This document shows, piece by piece, positions 33,873 to 42,480 of a stretch of 64,000 nt of DNA. A program made the position numbers and the translations under genes. The notes beneath the pieces are model-generated. The model saw only the letters and a program-made list of their open reading frames with translations. It was not told the origin of the DNA and made no database searches. The DNA is taken from contig CANJUR010000008.1 in the NCBI GenBank assembly GCA_947477565.1, forward strand, positions 78,265 through 142,264, in the 5' to 3' direction. Each line of letters begins with the position of its first letter. Within the stretch, counting starts at the first letter, position 1. The DNA comes from Deltaproteobacteria bacterium. GTDB taxonomy: Bacteria; Myxococcota_A; Polyangia; Polyangiales; Ga0077539.

Positions 33873-34241
33873 TCAGATGACCTCCGGCGCCAGCGAGATG
33901 ATCTTGCTGAACTTCTTCGCACGCAGTTCTCTAGCGACCGGGCCAAAGATTCGAGTCCCAACGGGCTCACCTTCCTTGTCGATCAGGACCGCGCTGTTCG
34001 TGTCGAACTTCACGTAAGAACCGTCGGGGCGCGAATACTCCCGGACCGTGCGAACGACCACCGCGCGAGCGGTCTGGCCCTTCTTAACCTTCATGTTAGG
34101 GAGCGCTTCTTTTACGCTCACCACGATCACATCGCCGAGCGCGGCGTACTTCCGCCGCGATCCGCCGAGAACCTTTACGCACTGGACTCGACGCGCACCG
34201 GAGTTGTCCGCGACGTCCAGGATTGTCCGCATCTGAATCAT
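33873..34241 (-). CDS. rplN: 50S ribosomal protein L14
   Basis: L14 contacts the 30S subunit (bridges B5/B8) and is the docking site of RsfS. The 122-residue protein reads [20 protein letters not shown] and has the signature GRxxxxxxxDxxxVxV here as [20 protein letters not shown], ending [12 protein letters not shown]. Normal length. Confidence 0.98.
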   Translation of the reverse strand: MIQMRTILDVADNSGARRVQCVKVLGGSRRKYAALGDVIVVSVKEALPNMKVKKGQTARAVVVRTVREYSRPDGSYVKFDTNSAVLIDKEGEPVGTRIFGPVARELRAKKFSKIISLAPEVI

Positions 34242-34267
34242 TCTTCTCTACCGCCTCTTCCGAACGC

Positions 34268-34558
34268 TCAGGACTCTTCGGGCCGGGTGACTAGACGGAT
34301 CACCGTCCAGCGCTTCTCTCGAGAGATCGCCCGGTGCTCCCGGATTTCCACCACGTCTCCAGCCTTGAATTGCTGGCTCTCATCGTGGGCCTTGTACTTC
34401 TTTCTGCGGCGAACGTACTTCCCGTACACCGAGTGACGCACCGAGCGCACCACTTCGACCACCACAGTCTTTTGCATTTTTGCGCTCGTGACCTTGCCGA
34501 TCAGCGTTCGCTTGCGGCCGTGGACCTCGGTCTCAGCGGCAGTTGCTTCCGTCGTCAT
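34268..34558 (-). CDS. rpsQ: 30S ribosomal protein S17
   Basis: S17 is an early 16S-binding protein. The 96-residue product has RKTLIGKVTSAKMQKTVVVE-like GRKRTLIGKVTSAKMQKTVV, HSVYGKYVRRRKKYKAHDE and GDVVEIREHRAISREKRWTV. An N-terminal extension of about 12 residues (MTTEATAAETEVHG) and a short tail make it longer than E. coli S17 (84). Confidence 0.97.
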   Translation of the reverse strand: MTTEATAAETEVHGRKRTLIGKVTSAKMQKTVVVEVVRSVRHSVYGKYVRRRKKYKAHDESQQFKAGDVVEIREHRAISREKRWTVIRLVTRPEES

Positions 34559-34562
34559 CTTA

Positions 34563-34772
34563 TCAACCCTTCGCCTTTGCCCGCCCTGTGCGCACCGTCA
34601 ACGCGCGAGCCAGGTCGTGCCGGAGCTTGGCGATCCGGCTGGTGTCATCAAGCAGGTTCGCATGGTTGCGAAATCGCGTATCCAGAAGGTTCTTGGTCGC
34701 GTCGTCGATGTAAGAGTTCAGCTCTACATCGGACTTAGCGATCAGGTCCTTCGCGGTCGTTCCCTTGGCCAT
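34563..34772 (-). CDS. rpmC: 50S ribosomal protein L29
   Basis: L29 lines the nascent-chain exit. The 69-residue two-helix protein reads AKDLIAKSDVELNSYIDDAT, KNLLDTRFRNHANLLDDTSR and IAKLRHDLARALTVRTGRA, the L29 pattern. It lies between rplP and rpsQ as usual. The D/S-rich second helix (LLDDTS) is less basic than typical. Confidence 0.93.
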   Translation of the reverse strand: MAKGTTAKDLIAKSDVELNSYIDDATKNLLDTRFRNHANLLDDTSRIAKLRHDLARALTVRTGRAKAKG

Positions 34773-34784
34773 CGATCGTCTCCC

Positions 34785-35198
34785 TCAGCCAATCGCGCGG
34801 GTAATGACCCGCGCCTCGAGCGGCAGCTTGTGTGCTGCAAGGCGGAAAGCCTCGCGCGCAACGTCTTCCGGGATGCCGCCAAGCTCGTAGACCACGCGCC
34901 CTCGCTGCACCACCGCCACCCACTCCTCGACCGCCCCTTTACCGTGACCCATGCGGGTCTCCAGGGGCTTCTTCGTGACAGGCTTGTCCGGGAAGACCCG
35001 AATCCAAAGCTTGCCAGCGCGCTTTACATGCCGGGTGATCGCCATACGAGCGGCTTCAATCTGCCTCGCTGTGATCCGACCGGACTCCACGATCTGCATT
35101 CCGAAGTCACCGAAGGACACATCGCAACCGTTGTGCGCTGTCCCCTTCAGGTTGCCCTTCATCTGCTTGCGGTACTTAACCTTCTTCGGCGAAAGCAT
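34785..35198 (-). CDS. rplP: 50S ribosomal protein L16
   Basis: L16 supports the A-site tRNA. The 137-residue protein reads [20 protein letters not shown], has [20 protein letters not shown] and the signature [20 protein letters not shown] plus [20 protein letters not shown] (with the conserved Arg that is hydroxylated in E. coli). Order rpsC-rplP-rpmC is standard. Confidence 0.98.
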   Translation of the reverse strand: MLSPKKVKYRKQMKGNLKGTAHNGCDVSFGDFGMQIVESGRITARQIEAARMAITRHVKRAGKLWIRVFPDKPVTKKPLETRMGHGKGAVEEWVAVVQRGRVVYELGGIPEDVAREAFRLAAHKLPLEARVITRAIG

Positions 35199-35220
35199 TT
35201 GCGTCTTCTCCGGCGATCGT

Positions 35221-35922
35221 TCAGCGGGTGCCCGGGCGGCGCTTCTTCTGCGGAAGCACCTCTCCCTTGAACAACCAAACCTTCACCCCGATGGAGCCGT
35301 ACGTCGTGTGCGCCTCCGCGGTACCAAACTCGATGTCCGCGCGGAGAGTGTGCAGCGGCACCCTGCCCTCGCGGTAGCTTTCAACACGCGCCATCTCCGA
35401 GCCCCCGAGACGACCTGCGCAGCGGATGCGGATACCTCGAGCGCCCAACTTCATGGCGGCGCCGACGGCCTTCTTCATGGCACGGCGGAACGAGACCCGA
35501 CGCTCCAACTGCGTCGCGACTGACTCGGAGACGAGTTGGGCATTGGTGTCTGCCTTACGGATCTCCTGCACGTCGATGACGACGTCATCAGCGTTGGCAT
35601 TGGTGTAGTGAAGTAGTCCTGGAAACGGCGCGGCGCCCTTGCGCTCCGCCGGCTTCCCCTTCTTCAACTCCTCGACACCCTTGCCGCCCTTGCCGATCAC
35701 GATGCCCGGACGTGCGGTGTAGATGATGACCTTCACCTTGGCCGCGGCGCGCTCGATCTCGACCGCCGAAATACCGGCGTTCTGGAGTTGTTCCTTCACC
35801 ACGCGCTTAAGCGTGATGTCCTCGTGGAGCCAAGCGGCGTAGTTGCGCTCTTCAAACCACTTGGAGTTCCAGGTCTTGATGACCCCAAGGCGGAACCCGT
35901 ACGGATGAACCTTCTGTCCCAT
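35221..35922 (-). CDS. rpsC: 30S ribosomal protein S3
   Basis: S3 forms part of the mRNA helicase ring. The 233-residue product has [20 protein letters not shown], the KH motif [20 protein letters not shown], and [20 protein letters not shown] with [17 protein letters not shown]. It lies 7 bp after rplV on the same strand. A stretch around residues 85-105 ([20 protein letters not shown]) replaces the usual short loop and is a modest insertion. Confidence 0.97.
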   Translation of the reverse strand: MGQKVHPYGFRLGVIKTWNSKWFEERNYAAWLHEDITLKRVVKEQLQNAGISAVEIERAAAKVKVIIYTARPGIVIGKGGKGVEELKKGKPAERKGAAPFPGLLHYTNANADDVVIDVQEIRKADTNAQLVSESVATQLERRVSFRRAMKKAVGAAMKLGARGIRIRCAGRLGGSEMARVESYREGRVPLHTLRADIEFGTAEAHTTYGSIGVKVWLFKGEVLPQKKRRPGTR

Positions 35923-35929
35923 TGCTCGC

Positions 35930-36346
35930 CTATTCCTGCGTCGCTGTGGTCGTTCCGGCGCTGTCGCCGGAAGCGGTCTTCTTTGTCTTCTTCGGCGCCG
36001 GGGGCGGCCGATCGGTCAACGTGATCGCGATGTGGCTCACGCCCTTCGTGATTTGTGTGGCCCGACCCATCGCCCGCGGCCGCCAGCGGCGTAGGTTCGA
36101 GTTCGGTCCCTTATCGACCGATCCGATGGACACATACAGCCCATCGACGTCCACTGAGGGGTTGAGTACCCGCGCATTGGCCAACGCCGACTCGATCACC
36201 TTTCGGACGACCGGGGCCGCAGCCTTGCGGGTGTACAGCAACATGTTGATCGCCTCGGCCACCTTCTGGCCGCGGACTAGGTTTACTACCGTCCGCGCCT
36301 TTCGGGGCGCGATACGCGCAAACCGCGCAATCGCCTTGCTCTCCAT
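35930..36346 (-). CDS. rplV: 50S ribosomal protein L22, first gene of the operon here
   Basis: L22 lines the exit tunnel. The 138-residue protein reads [60 protein letters not shown] and [18 protein letters not shown], with a C-terminal Pro/Lys/Thr tail of about 25 residues. Normally rpsJ-rplC-rplD-rplW-rplB-rpsS precede rplV; here a promoter region and a divergent tRNA-Leu lie upstream, so the operon starts at rplV. The open frame continues to 36922, but that part overlaps the tRNA and its promoter, so ATG 36346 is the start. Confidence 0.97.
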   Translation of the reverse strand: MESKAIARFARIAPRKARTVVNLVRGQKVAEAINMLLYTRKAAAPVVRKVIESALANARVLNPSVDVDGLYVSIGSVDKGPNSNLRRWRPRAMGRATQITKGVSHIAITLTDRPPPAPKKTKKTASGDSAGTTTATQE

Positions 36347-36490
36347 CGTCGTTGCTTCCGTTTCACCAGCGCGGCGGCTCTCACCGAACCTGCTGGGCTC
36401 CCATCGACGCGTCCACCCGGGAATTGGGTGCAGCCGCCGACATAGAAGGTTTCGCCCTTCGGGAACTAAGTTCCTTCGGGGAGGCCGCGG

Positions 36491-36520
36491 CGTGTACCAT
36501 CCGTTTTCGTAGGTCGTCAA
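36491..36520 (-). promoter_or_regulatory. Probable promoter of the rplV-rplQ ribosomal operon
   Basis: On the minus strand TTGACG (36520-36515) is followed by 18 bp and TACACG (36496-36491), leaving a leader of about 140 nt before rplV. It matches the thrS promoter in -35, spacing and TACAC. It may serve the whole 12 kb unit from rplV to rplQ and perhaps the two genes after it. The long leader may hold an autoregulatory ribosomal-protein site, but I see no recognised motif. Confidence 0.45.
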
Positions 36521-36579
36521 GAGACTCTTGCAATCTTCCTCGCACCATTTTCGGAGCTCCTCTCGAATCCCCGAAGTAC

Positions 36580-36608
36580 TTGAGGGAATCCGTAGACGCT
36601 GATAGACC
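36580..36608 (+). promoter_or_regulatory. Probable promoter of tRNA-Leu
   Basis: TTGAGG (36580-36585), 17 bp, then TAGACC (36603-36608); the mature tRNA starts 23 bp further. Weak -10 but correct placement. It is divergent from the ribosomal operon promoter about 60 bp away. Confidence 0.4.
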
Positions 36609-36630
36609 GCTGTCTCTTCCCCAACCCATT

Positions 36631-36718
36631 GCCGGAGTGGCGGAATTGGCAGACGCAGCGGATTCAAAATCCGCCGAGGTAACCCCTCGTACCGGTTCAA
36701 CCCCGGTCTTCGGCACCA
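36631..36718 (+). tRNA. tRNA-Leu, anticodon CAA
   Basis: The 88-nt gene (with encoded CCA) has acceptor strands GCCGGAG and CTTCGGC (one G-U), then discriminator A and CCA. The D arm is TGGCGGAATTGGCAGACGCA. The anticodon stem-loop GCGGA-TTCAAAA-TCCGC gives anticodon CAA, reading UUG. The long variable arm GAGGTAACCCCTC, as in class II tRNAs, and the T loop GGTTCAACCC confirm tRNA-Leu. It stands alone, divergent from rplV. The sequence up to the next gene has only a terminator-like hairpin. Confidence 0.97.
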
Positions 36719-36743
36719 GCAGTACTTCGACCCGCGAATTATC

Positions 36744-36765
36744 GCCGAAACCACTGCGTTTCGGC
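36744..36765 (+). terminator. Hairpin after tRNA-Leu, terminator-like
   Basis: GCCGAAAC, a 6-nt loop CACTGC, and GTTTCGGC form a perfect 8-bp stem 26 bp past the CCA end. No U-run follows, so the terminator reading is tentative; it could also be a processing signal for the tRNA 3' end. Confidence 0.45.
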
Positions 36766-36897
36766 ATGTCGCAGGGTATCCCGCCCGTCCACTACGATGG
36801 TCGATGTGATTCTTCACCTCCCTCGATGCCGCCTCGCGGCAGCGCTCGCAGCCCTGAGCCGCGTACACTCCATCCCCCCCCAGGAGGAAGTAACACC

Positions 36898-39051
36898 ATG
36901 CGACATGACCCTCGCGGCGCAACCCAGCCCACCGCCTTCGCAGGCCTTCTGCTTGAGCAGTATGCCGAGACCTGGCGATTTCGACTCGGCGCGCCCGAGT
37001 ACGTCCACATCACTCCAGACGGGCGAGAGGTGTTGTTTCTCCGTTCGGGGAGGCGAAACTTCGTGCGCGACTTGTTCGCGTTCGATGTCGGAACGGGGGC
37101 GGAGTGTCTACTGCTCACCGCCGCAGAGGTGCTCCGCGGAGCTGATGAAGCCCTCAGCGTCGACGAGCGTGCCCGACGACAGCGCATGCGAGTTTCAGCT
37201 CGCGGCATCGCATCTTTTCAGATGTCGCCCGATGGGACGCAGATTCTCTTTCCCCTCTCCGGTCGGCTCTACGTGTTCGTGCGCGCGAGCCGGAGCGTGC
37301 GCGCTCTTACCGACGAGGGCGGCACGCCGATTGATCCCCGATGGTCGCCGGACGGCACACGCGTAGCGTGCGTGCGCGATGGCGAACTTTGCGTGATCGA
37401 CGTCGCCAGCGGCGCGCAACGCAAAATCACGGAGGGAGATACCCCGGGGATCACCCATGGCACCGCGGAGTTCGTCGCACAGGAGGAGATGGGCCGGATG
37501 GAGGGCTACTGGTGGTCGCCGGACGCCCGAACGCTCGCCTATCAAGAGACCGACGAACGAGAGGTCGAGCGATTCCAGATCGCGGACCCAATGCACCCCG
37601 AGCGGGCCAACGATTCCTTCGCGTATCCCCGAGCAGGGCGGCATAACGCGCTCGTGAGACTCGGGCTCATGGCCGCGGAAGGCGGGCCCACAACGTGGGT
37701 TCAGTGGGATCGTGAGGCCTTTCCCTACCTCGCGAAGGTGGCGTGGAACCAAGGCTCGCCGCTGACCATCCTGGTGCAGAATCGAGACCAGACCGTCGAG
37801 GAATTACTCGCCGTCGCGTCCGATGGGACGACGCGCCTGCTGCTCACGGAAACCGATCCGAAGTGGGTTAATATCGATCCGTCCGTTCCGCGGTGGCTAC
37901 CCGACGGATCTGGATTCCTCTGGTCGACTGAGCGTGGCGGGAGCTCGCAGCTCGAACTTCGGCGGCCGGACGGGACGCTCGATCGAGTCGTGGTGCCCCC
38001 AGAGGTCGGGTACCGACGCTTATTGCACATCGATGGTGCGATACGCTCCATCCGATATCTCGCAAGCGCAGAGCCTACAGAGCAACACGTCTGGCGAAGC
38101 TCGCTCGATGAGCCCGCGGACAGGACGCGGGAGACCTCAACTCCCGGCGAACACGACGCTGAATACGGTGGAAGAGGCGTTAGGGTGATCTACCGCAGCG
38201 CGCTTACGGAGGCGTCTACGTGGGAGGTCTCGCTGGGCGAAACGACCGTCGGACACCTCACCTCGCTCGTCGAAGAGCCCTCACTTTCGCCGCGAGTCGA
38301 GCTCGTGAGTGTAGGTGCAGACGACCTTCGCGCGGCGATCGTTCGCCCCTCGAACCACCGTCAGGGAATGCGCTACCCGGTGATTTTGATGGTGTACGGG
38401 GGGCCTCATGCGCAGACCGTCGTGCAGGCGCGCGGCCGGTTCATTTTGGCTCAGTTTTTCGCAGAACAAGGCTTCGTCGTCGTGTCTCTCGATGGTCGTG
38501 GGACGCCGAATCGAGGACGTGACTGGGAGCGAGCCATCTATCAGGCCTTTGGAGATGTTCCGCTCGATGATCAGGTGCGCGGCCTGCAGGCGCTGGGGGC
38601 CCGTTTCCCCGAACTCGATCTCGAGCGCGTCGGCGTGTACGGCTGGTCTTTCGGTGGCTATCTCGCAGCACTTGCAATGCTGCGTCGATCGGACGTCTTT
38701 CGCGCAGGAATCGCAGGGGCGCCCGTCGCGGACTGGGCCGACTACGACACGCACTATACCGAGCGGTACATGGGCGTTCCGCTTAGGGCCGACGATGCTG
38801 CCTATCAGAGAAGCTCGCTATTGAGCTGGGCCGATGGACTCCGCCGTCCGCTTCTCGTCGTACACGGAACCGCGGACGACAACGTCTACTTCCTCCACGG
38901 AGTCCGACTGTCGGATGCCCTGTTTCGCGCGGGACGGCCACACGAATTCCTCCCGCTCGCGGGCTCCACTCACAGCGTCGCAGACCCGGTGGTCGCGCAG
39001 TTGCTCTTCCATCGAATGGCAGACTTCTTCCGTCGTCACCTGCACCCGTAA
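36898..39051 (+). CDS. Dipeptidyl-peptidase IV-like serine peptidase (S9 family)
   Basis: The 717-residue enzyme has a beta-propeller (about residues 1-440) with WSPDGTRVA and the DPP-IV double-glutamate helix segment TAEFVAQEEMGRMEGYWWSP, where the two Glu residues bind the free N terminus. The peptidase domain follows: YGGPHAQTVVQA, GVYGWSFGGYLAALAML (catalytic Ser), GTADDNVYFLHG (Asp) and GSTHSVADP (His). DPP-IV removes X-Pro or X-Ala dipeptides. No signal peptide is visible, so it may be cytoplasmic. A perfect AGGAGG precedes ATG 36898, so the upstream open frame through the tRNA is not coding. Its end overlaps the convergent membrane gene by 16 bp. Confidence 0.95.
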   Translation: MRHDPRGATQPTAFAGLLLEQYAETWRFRLGAPEYVHITPDGREVLFLRSGRRNFVRDLFAFDVGTGAECLLLTAAEVLRGADEALSVDERARRQRMRVSARGIASFQMSPDGTQILFPLSGRLYVFVRASRSVRALTDEGGTPIDPRWSPDGTRVACVRDGELCVIDVASGAQRKITEGDTPGITHGTAEFVAQEEMGRMEGYWWSPDARTLAYQETDEREVERFQIADPMHPERANDSFAYPRAGRHNALVRLGLMAAEGGPTTWVQWDREAFPYLAKVAWNQGSPLTILVQNRDQTVEELLAVASDGTTRLLLTETDPKWVNIDPSVPRWLPDGSGFLWSTERGGSSQLELRRPDGTLDRVVVPPEVGYRRLLHIDGAIRSIRYLASAEPTEQHVWRSSLDEPADRTRETSTPGEHDAEYGGRGVRVIYRSALTEASTWEVSLGETTVGHLTSLVEEPSLSPRVELVSVGADDLRAAIVRPSNHRQGMRYPVILMVYGGPHAQTVVQARGRFILAQFFAEQGFVVVSLDGRGTPNRGRDWERAIYQAFGDVPLDDQVRGLQALGARFPELDLERVGVYGWSFGGYLAALAMLRRSDVFRAGIAGAPVADWADYDTHYTERYMGVPLRADDAAYQRSSLLSWADGLRRPLLVVHGTADDNVYFLHGVRLSDALFRAGRPHEFLPLAGSTHSVADPVVAQLLFHRMADFFRRHLHP

Positions 39052-40505
39052 ACCAAGGGCGCAACCTCGATGATCGCGATGTCGTAGAGAGCGGGGTTGA
39101 CGTAGCGATCGCGGACGAAGCGAGCACGGACGTGGCCCCGCACAAACGACACGCCGTGCACCTCGCTCGTGACGAAGAGAGTGTCCGTCGCGGTGAGCCG
39201 TAGACGCGAGAGATCGTGGGCATCCTGGATGTCGATGACCCGTGCGGCTGGGATCAACGCGCGGATCCACGGACCGAGTTGGGCCGTCGCGATGACCGTG
39301 TGCGCAGCGTCGGTGTGGTGGGAGAGCCAGAGGGCCAGAGAAGAAGTCGGAGGAGGCGCGTCACGCTGGGTTCGCGCCAGACGAAACGACTCGTGCGCGA
39401 GGGAGACCAGCGCGACAAGCACGACCGCGGGCGCGGCACGGGACCACCTGCGGGAGAGCGCAGACACCCCAACGCCGAAGCACCACGCCAGCGCGGGAAG
39501 GATCGGAAGAAGGTGCCGCGGCGACCAGAGGATGTTCTGTCCGAAGTAAGCCCACGCTGCGTAGAAGAGGGCGCTCCCGGCGACGAGCCGAGAGGTTCGC
39601 ACCGGAGTGTCTGCGCCGCGCAGAAGTGCTGTCAGGCCGACGAGCGAGGTCGCGGTAACGATCGCACCCGCGGCGAGGAGATGCGTCGGGCGATCAGCCC
39701 ACCCGCCCCCGAGGCAGTGGGTCCAGAGCGTCCAGAGAAAGGCACGGGAGCGGGCTACAAGATCAGGTTGCGTGATCACCGTGCCGCCGAAACGCTGGAA
39801 GTGACCGGTGCCATGGTGGAAGACGAGGCGGAGGAAACACCCGAGGCCCGTGACGATGATCACCGGGAGGTACCCAAGCACCGTGATGAGCGCGAAAACA
39901 GCGACCGCGACGACCCGGTGACGACGGTCGCGCCCCAGCGCCAGGATGAGCGCAGGGGCACAGAGCGCGAAGGTCGATGCGCGGACCAGGAGAACCAGAG
40001 CAGAGAGAGCGGCGGTGCGACGGGCGTCGGCCGCTGGGCGCGTCGCAGACAGCAACGCCCACCATCCGATCGCTGCGCCGAGCATGTCAGAGAGGGGACG
40101 CGCGGAGAGAGTCGTGGAGAGCGGGACGAGCATGAGCAGAGCCGCAGCCTGCGCAGCAGCAGACGGACCCACGCGCGGAATACACCAACGTGTAAAAAGT
40201 ATGATGAGCGCCGAGAGGGCGAGCGCCGAGATGAGCGAGAGGCTCCACGCAGGCGACGGACCGAGGCGATGAACCGCCGAGCCGAGCGCGATGAAGAGGG
40301 GATAGCCCGGAGGGTGGGGATGACCCTGTACGAGGTCGTAGCGGAGAAGAGCGCGGACGAAGCGAACACCGTCCGGATCCTGGGGTGTCGAGACGCAGAA
40401 CGGGAGGCGGAAAGCCAGGGCAACCCCGCCGGCCACCCAAGGGAGCAGCGCCGCGAGGGGGGCGCTCAGCGAATCAGTTCGAGCCGGCGTCGGCGCCGTT
40501 ACCAC
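39036..40505 (-). CDS. GT-C-type multi-spanning membrane protein (glycosyltransferase-like)
   Basis: The 489-residue protein begins with a helix AALLPWVAGGVALAFRLPFC, then an acidic loop TPQDPDGVRFVRALLRYDLV and GHPHPPGYPLFIALG, which resembles the DxD-type first periplasmic loop and HPPGYP motif of lipid-linked-sugar glycosyltransferases. About ten helices follow to about residue 360. The remaining 130 residues are soluble (LSHHTDAAHTVIATAQLGPW). Acceptor and donor are unknown. Its start overlaps the preceding lipoprotein gene by 32 bp, so the two are coupled. It converges with the peptidase gene. Confidence 0.75.
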   Translation of the reverse strand: MVTAPTPARTDSLSAPLAALLPWVAGGVALAFRLPFCVSTPQDPDGVRFVRALLRYDLVQGHPHPPGYPLFIALGSAVHRLGPSPAWSLSLISALALSALIILFTRWCIPRVGPSAAAQAAALLMLVPLSTTLSARPLSDMLGAAIGWWALLSATRPAADARRTAALSALVLLVRASTFALCAPALILALGRDRRHRVVAVAVFALITVLGYLPVIIVTGLGCFLRLVFHHGTGHFQRFGGTVITQPDLVARSRAFLWTLWTHCLGGGWADRPTHLLAAGAIVTATSLVGLTALLRGADTPVRTSRLVAGSALFYAAWAYFGQNILWSPRHLLPILPALAWCFGVGVSALSRRWSRAAPAVVLVALVSLAHESFRLARTQRDAPPPTSSLALWLSHHTDAAHTVIATAQLGPWIRALIPAARVIDIQDAHDLSRLRLTATDTLFVTSEVHGVSFVRGHVRARFVRDRYVNPALYDIAIIEVAPLVYGCR

Positions 40506-40776
40506 TGCCCGTTCCGCTCATGTACGGCGTCGCAAGAGGGGAACCCAGGTTTGGAAGTAGCCCTGCCACACAGTCGCACCCGCCATAGGCGGCCCCGCCT
40601 TCGGGCACCGCGAGACAGGTGCGGTAGCCGTAGGAAGCCCCTCCATCGGGCGCGCCCGCACATCGGCACTGGGTCTGGTCACCCGGTAAGCACTGAGGAC
40701 GCGCGTCCCCGCCACAACCCGCCAGCAGTGCCAAAAAAGACGAGGCGATCCACGAAGAATGAAGGGATCTACGCAC
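40474..40776 (-). CDS. Small Cys-rich lipoprotein
   Basis: From GTG 40776 the 100-residue product begins with an N-terminal signal ending in the lipobox LLAGC (Cys21). The mature part has eight cysteines among Gly/Asp/Ala (CLPGDQTQCRCAGAPDGG, RTCLAVPEGGAAYGGCDC) and ends in a Gly/Ser-rich tail. A TTG at 40812 is also possible as start. It is the same kind of protein as the Myxococcota lipoproteins with the pattern C-x-P-G-x-Q-x-x-C; no function known. It overlaps the start of the membrane gene downstream. Confidence 0.65.
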   Translation of the reverse strand: MRRSLHSSWIASSFLALLAGCGGDARPQCLPGDQTQCRCAGAPDGGASYGYRTCLAVPEGGAAYGGCDCVAGLLPNLGSPLATPYMSGTGSGNGADAGSN

Positions 40777-40875
40777 GAATGAGGAAACTAGGCCGATGAG
40801 AGCGAGAGTCAAGATTGATTTGGCACGATAGGGTGGGTTTGCCTGGGCGCTGTCAGTCGGAGTATCGCGACGACG

Positions 40876-42276
40876 ATGGATGTCCTTCCGACCGACGCCG
40901 CGCTGACCGCGCTGCGGGCAGCGTTTTCCGAGGATCTCGTCAGCTTCGACCGTGACCTGTTTGGCACCTACGGGCGCGATTGGACCCGGGTTTTTGATCC
41001 TGCGCCCTGCGCCGTGGCCCGGCCACGAAGCACCGCGGAGGTTGCTGCCATCGTGGGCTTCTGCGCGACGAATGACATCGCGGTGGTTCCGTCGGGCGGG
41101 CGCACGGGGCTCGCGGGCGGCGCGGTGGCAGCGCGCGGAGAGTTAGTGCTTTCACTCGAGCGAATGCGACGCATGGACCCCGTGGATCGAGTGGCGCAGA
41201 CCGTTCGGGTGCAAGCCGGCGCGGTGACCGAGGCGGTGCACGAACACTGCGCTCCGCACGGACTGACCTGGCCAGTGGACTTTGCATCGAAGGGTTCGTC
41301 GCACGTCGGCGGAAACATCGCGACGAACGCCGGCGGGGTGAAGGTGATCCGCTACGGATTGACGCGCCATTGGGTGCTCGGGCTCGAAGTGGTCACCGCG
41401 CAGGGCCAAGTGCTGTCACTCAACGGCGCACTCGAAAAAAACAACACCGGTGTCGATCTGCGACAGCTTTTCATCGGTAGCGAAGGGACGCTCGGAATCA
41501 TCACCGAAGCCACACTGCGGCTGTCCCGATTGCCCGGTGCGCTCGACGTGATGCTGTACGCGGTGCCCGACCTTCCCGCGGTGCTGCGACTCTTCGATGC
41601 GGCGCGGCAGGGGCCGTTCACGCTGTCGGCGTTCGAGTTCTTCACCGACCGGGCGGCTGCGAGGGTTCGCCGCCACCGGGGGCTCGAAGCGCCGTTCGCC
41701 GTGGAGGGCGGGTGCTACGTGCTCGTCGAGGCAGAGGCCGCCGATCGCGAGGCCCTGGAGCAGTGGGCCGCAGGCCTCTTCGAGCAGTCCCTGGTGAGCG
41801 ATGGCGTGCTCGCGCAAAACCGCACGCAAGCGGCAGCGCTCTGGCAGTTGCGCGAGGCGATCTCCGAGAGCCTTTCTGGTACCGGCGTGCCGCACAAAAA
41901 TGACGTGGCGTTGCCCATCGCAGCGCTCGCGCCGTTTTGCGCGTCGCTCGATGCGCTTTTTGCCGAGCGCTACCCAGGCTGGGAGGTCGTGCTGTTCGGG
42001 CACATCGGCGACGGCAACCTTCACATCAACGTGATGAAGCCCGAGGACCTCGAACGCACAGAGTTCTTCGCTCGAACCGGGGAAGCCGACCACGCCCTAT
42101 TCACGTTGGTTCGAGCGCACGGCGGGAGCATCTCCGCGGAGCACGGAATCGGACTGCTCAAGAAGCCGTATCTCGCCTACTCGCGGTCGCCCGAAGAGAT
42201 CGCGCTGCTCAGGGCCATCAAGCAAGCCTTCGACCCGCGGGGAATCCTCAACCCAGGCAAAATCCTGGACGCCTGA
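40876..42276 (+). CDS. FAD-linked 2-hydroxyacid dehydrogenase (GlcD/D2HGDH type)
   Basis: The 466-residue flavoenzyme has the VAO-type FAD domain (VPSGGRTGLAGGAVA at about 82-96, KGSSHVGGNIATNAGGVKVI and FIGSEGTLGIITEATLRL) and the C-terminal substrate domain with HKNDVALP, FGHIGDGNLHINVM and ISAEHGIGLLKK (metal and catalytic His). The ISAEHGIG and GHIGDGNLH combination is typical of D-lactate, D-2-hydroxyglutarate and glycolate dehydrogenases. The substrate and electron acceptor are not defined; no GlcE/F partners follow. The gene is alone on its strand and starts with ATG 40876. Confidence 0.9.
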   Translation: MDVLPTDAALTALRAAFSEDLVSFDRDLFGTYGRDWTRVFDPAPCAVARPRSTAEVAAIVGFCATNDIAVVPSGGRTGLAGGAVAARGELVLSLERMRRMDPVDRVAQTVRVQAGAVTEAVHEHCAPHGLTWPVDFASKGSSHVGGNIATNAGGVKVIRYGLTRHWVLGLEVVTAQGQVLSLNGALEKNNTGVDLRQLFIGSEGTLGIITEATLRLSRLPGALDVMLYAVPDLPAVLRLFDAARQGPFTLSAFEFFTDRAAARVRRHRGLEAPFAVEGGCYVLVEAEAADREALEQWAAGLFEQSLVSDGVLAQNRTQAAALWQLREAISESLSGTGVPHKNDVALPIAALAPFCASLDALFAERYPGWEVVLFGHIGDGNLHINVMKPEDLERTEFFARTGEADHALFTLVRAHGGSISAEHGIGLLKKPYLAYSRSPEEIALLRAIKQAFDPRGILNPGKILDA

Positions 42277-42480
42277 CCGGCACGGGAGCGGATCACCCAT
42301 CGTCGCATCCACTGCCCGCTTGCCTCGCAGCCAACGCGGCGAGGATCATCCGCGCCCGCAATGGCACGTCGTCCTTCTCGTCCCCAAGGAACCCGCGGCT
42401 GGCGCACGATTCCGGCATCGTCAACGCCGACCCCACGGGCGAACCCTCCCCCGGCCGCAGAAGAGTCCGCCGATCGGGCG

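Noticed and set aside
36347..36922. Upstream extension of rplV on the minus strand
   Set aside because: It runs across the tRNA-Leu gene, the promoters and the DPP-IV start. L22 similarity begins at ATG 36346.
39216..40799. 527-codon plus-strand frame
   Set aside because: Antisense to the GT-C-like membrane gene and the small lipoprotein; composition is an artefact (Arg/Glu rich).
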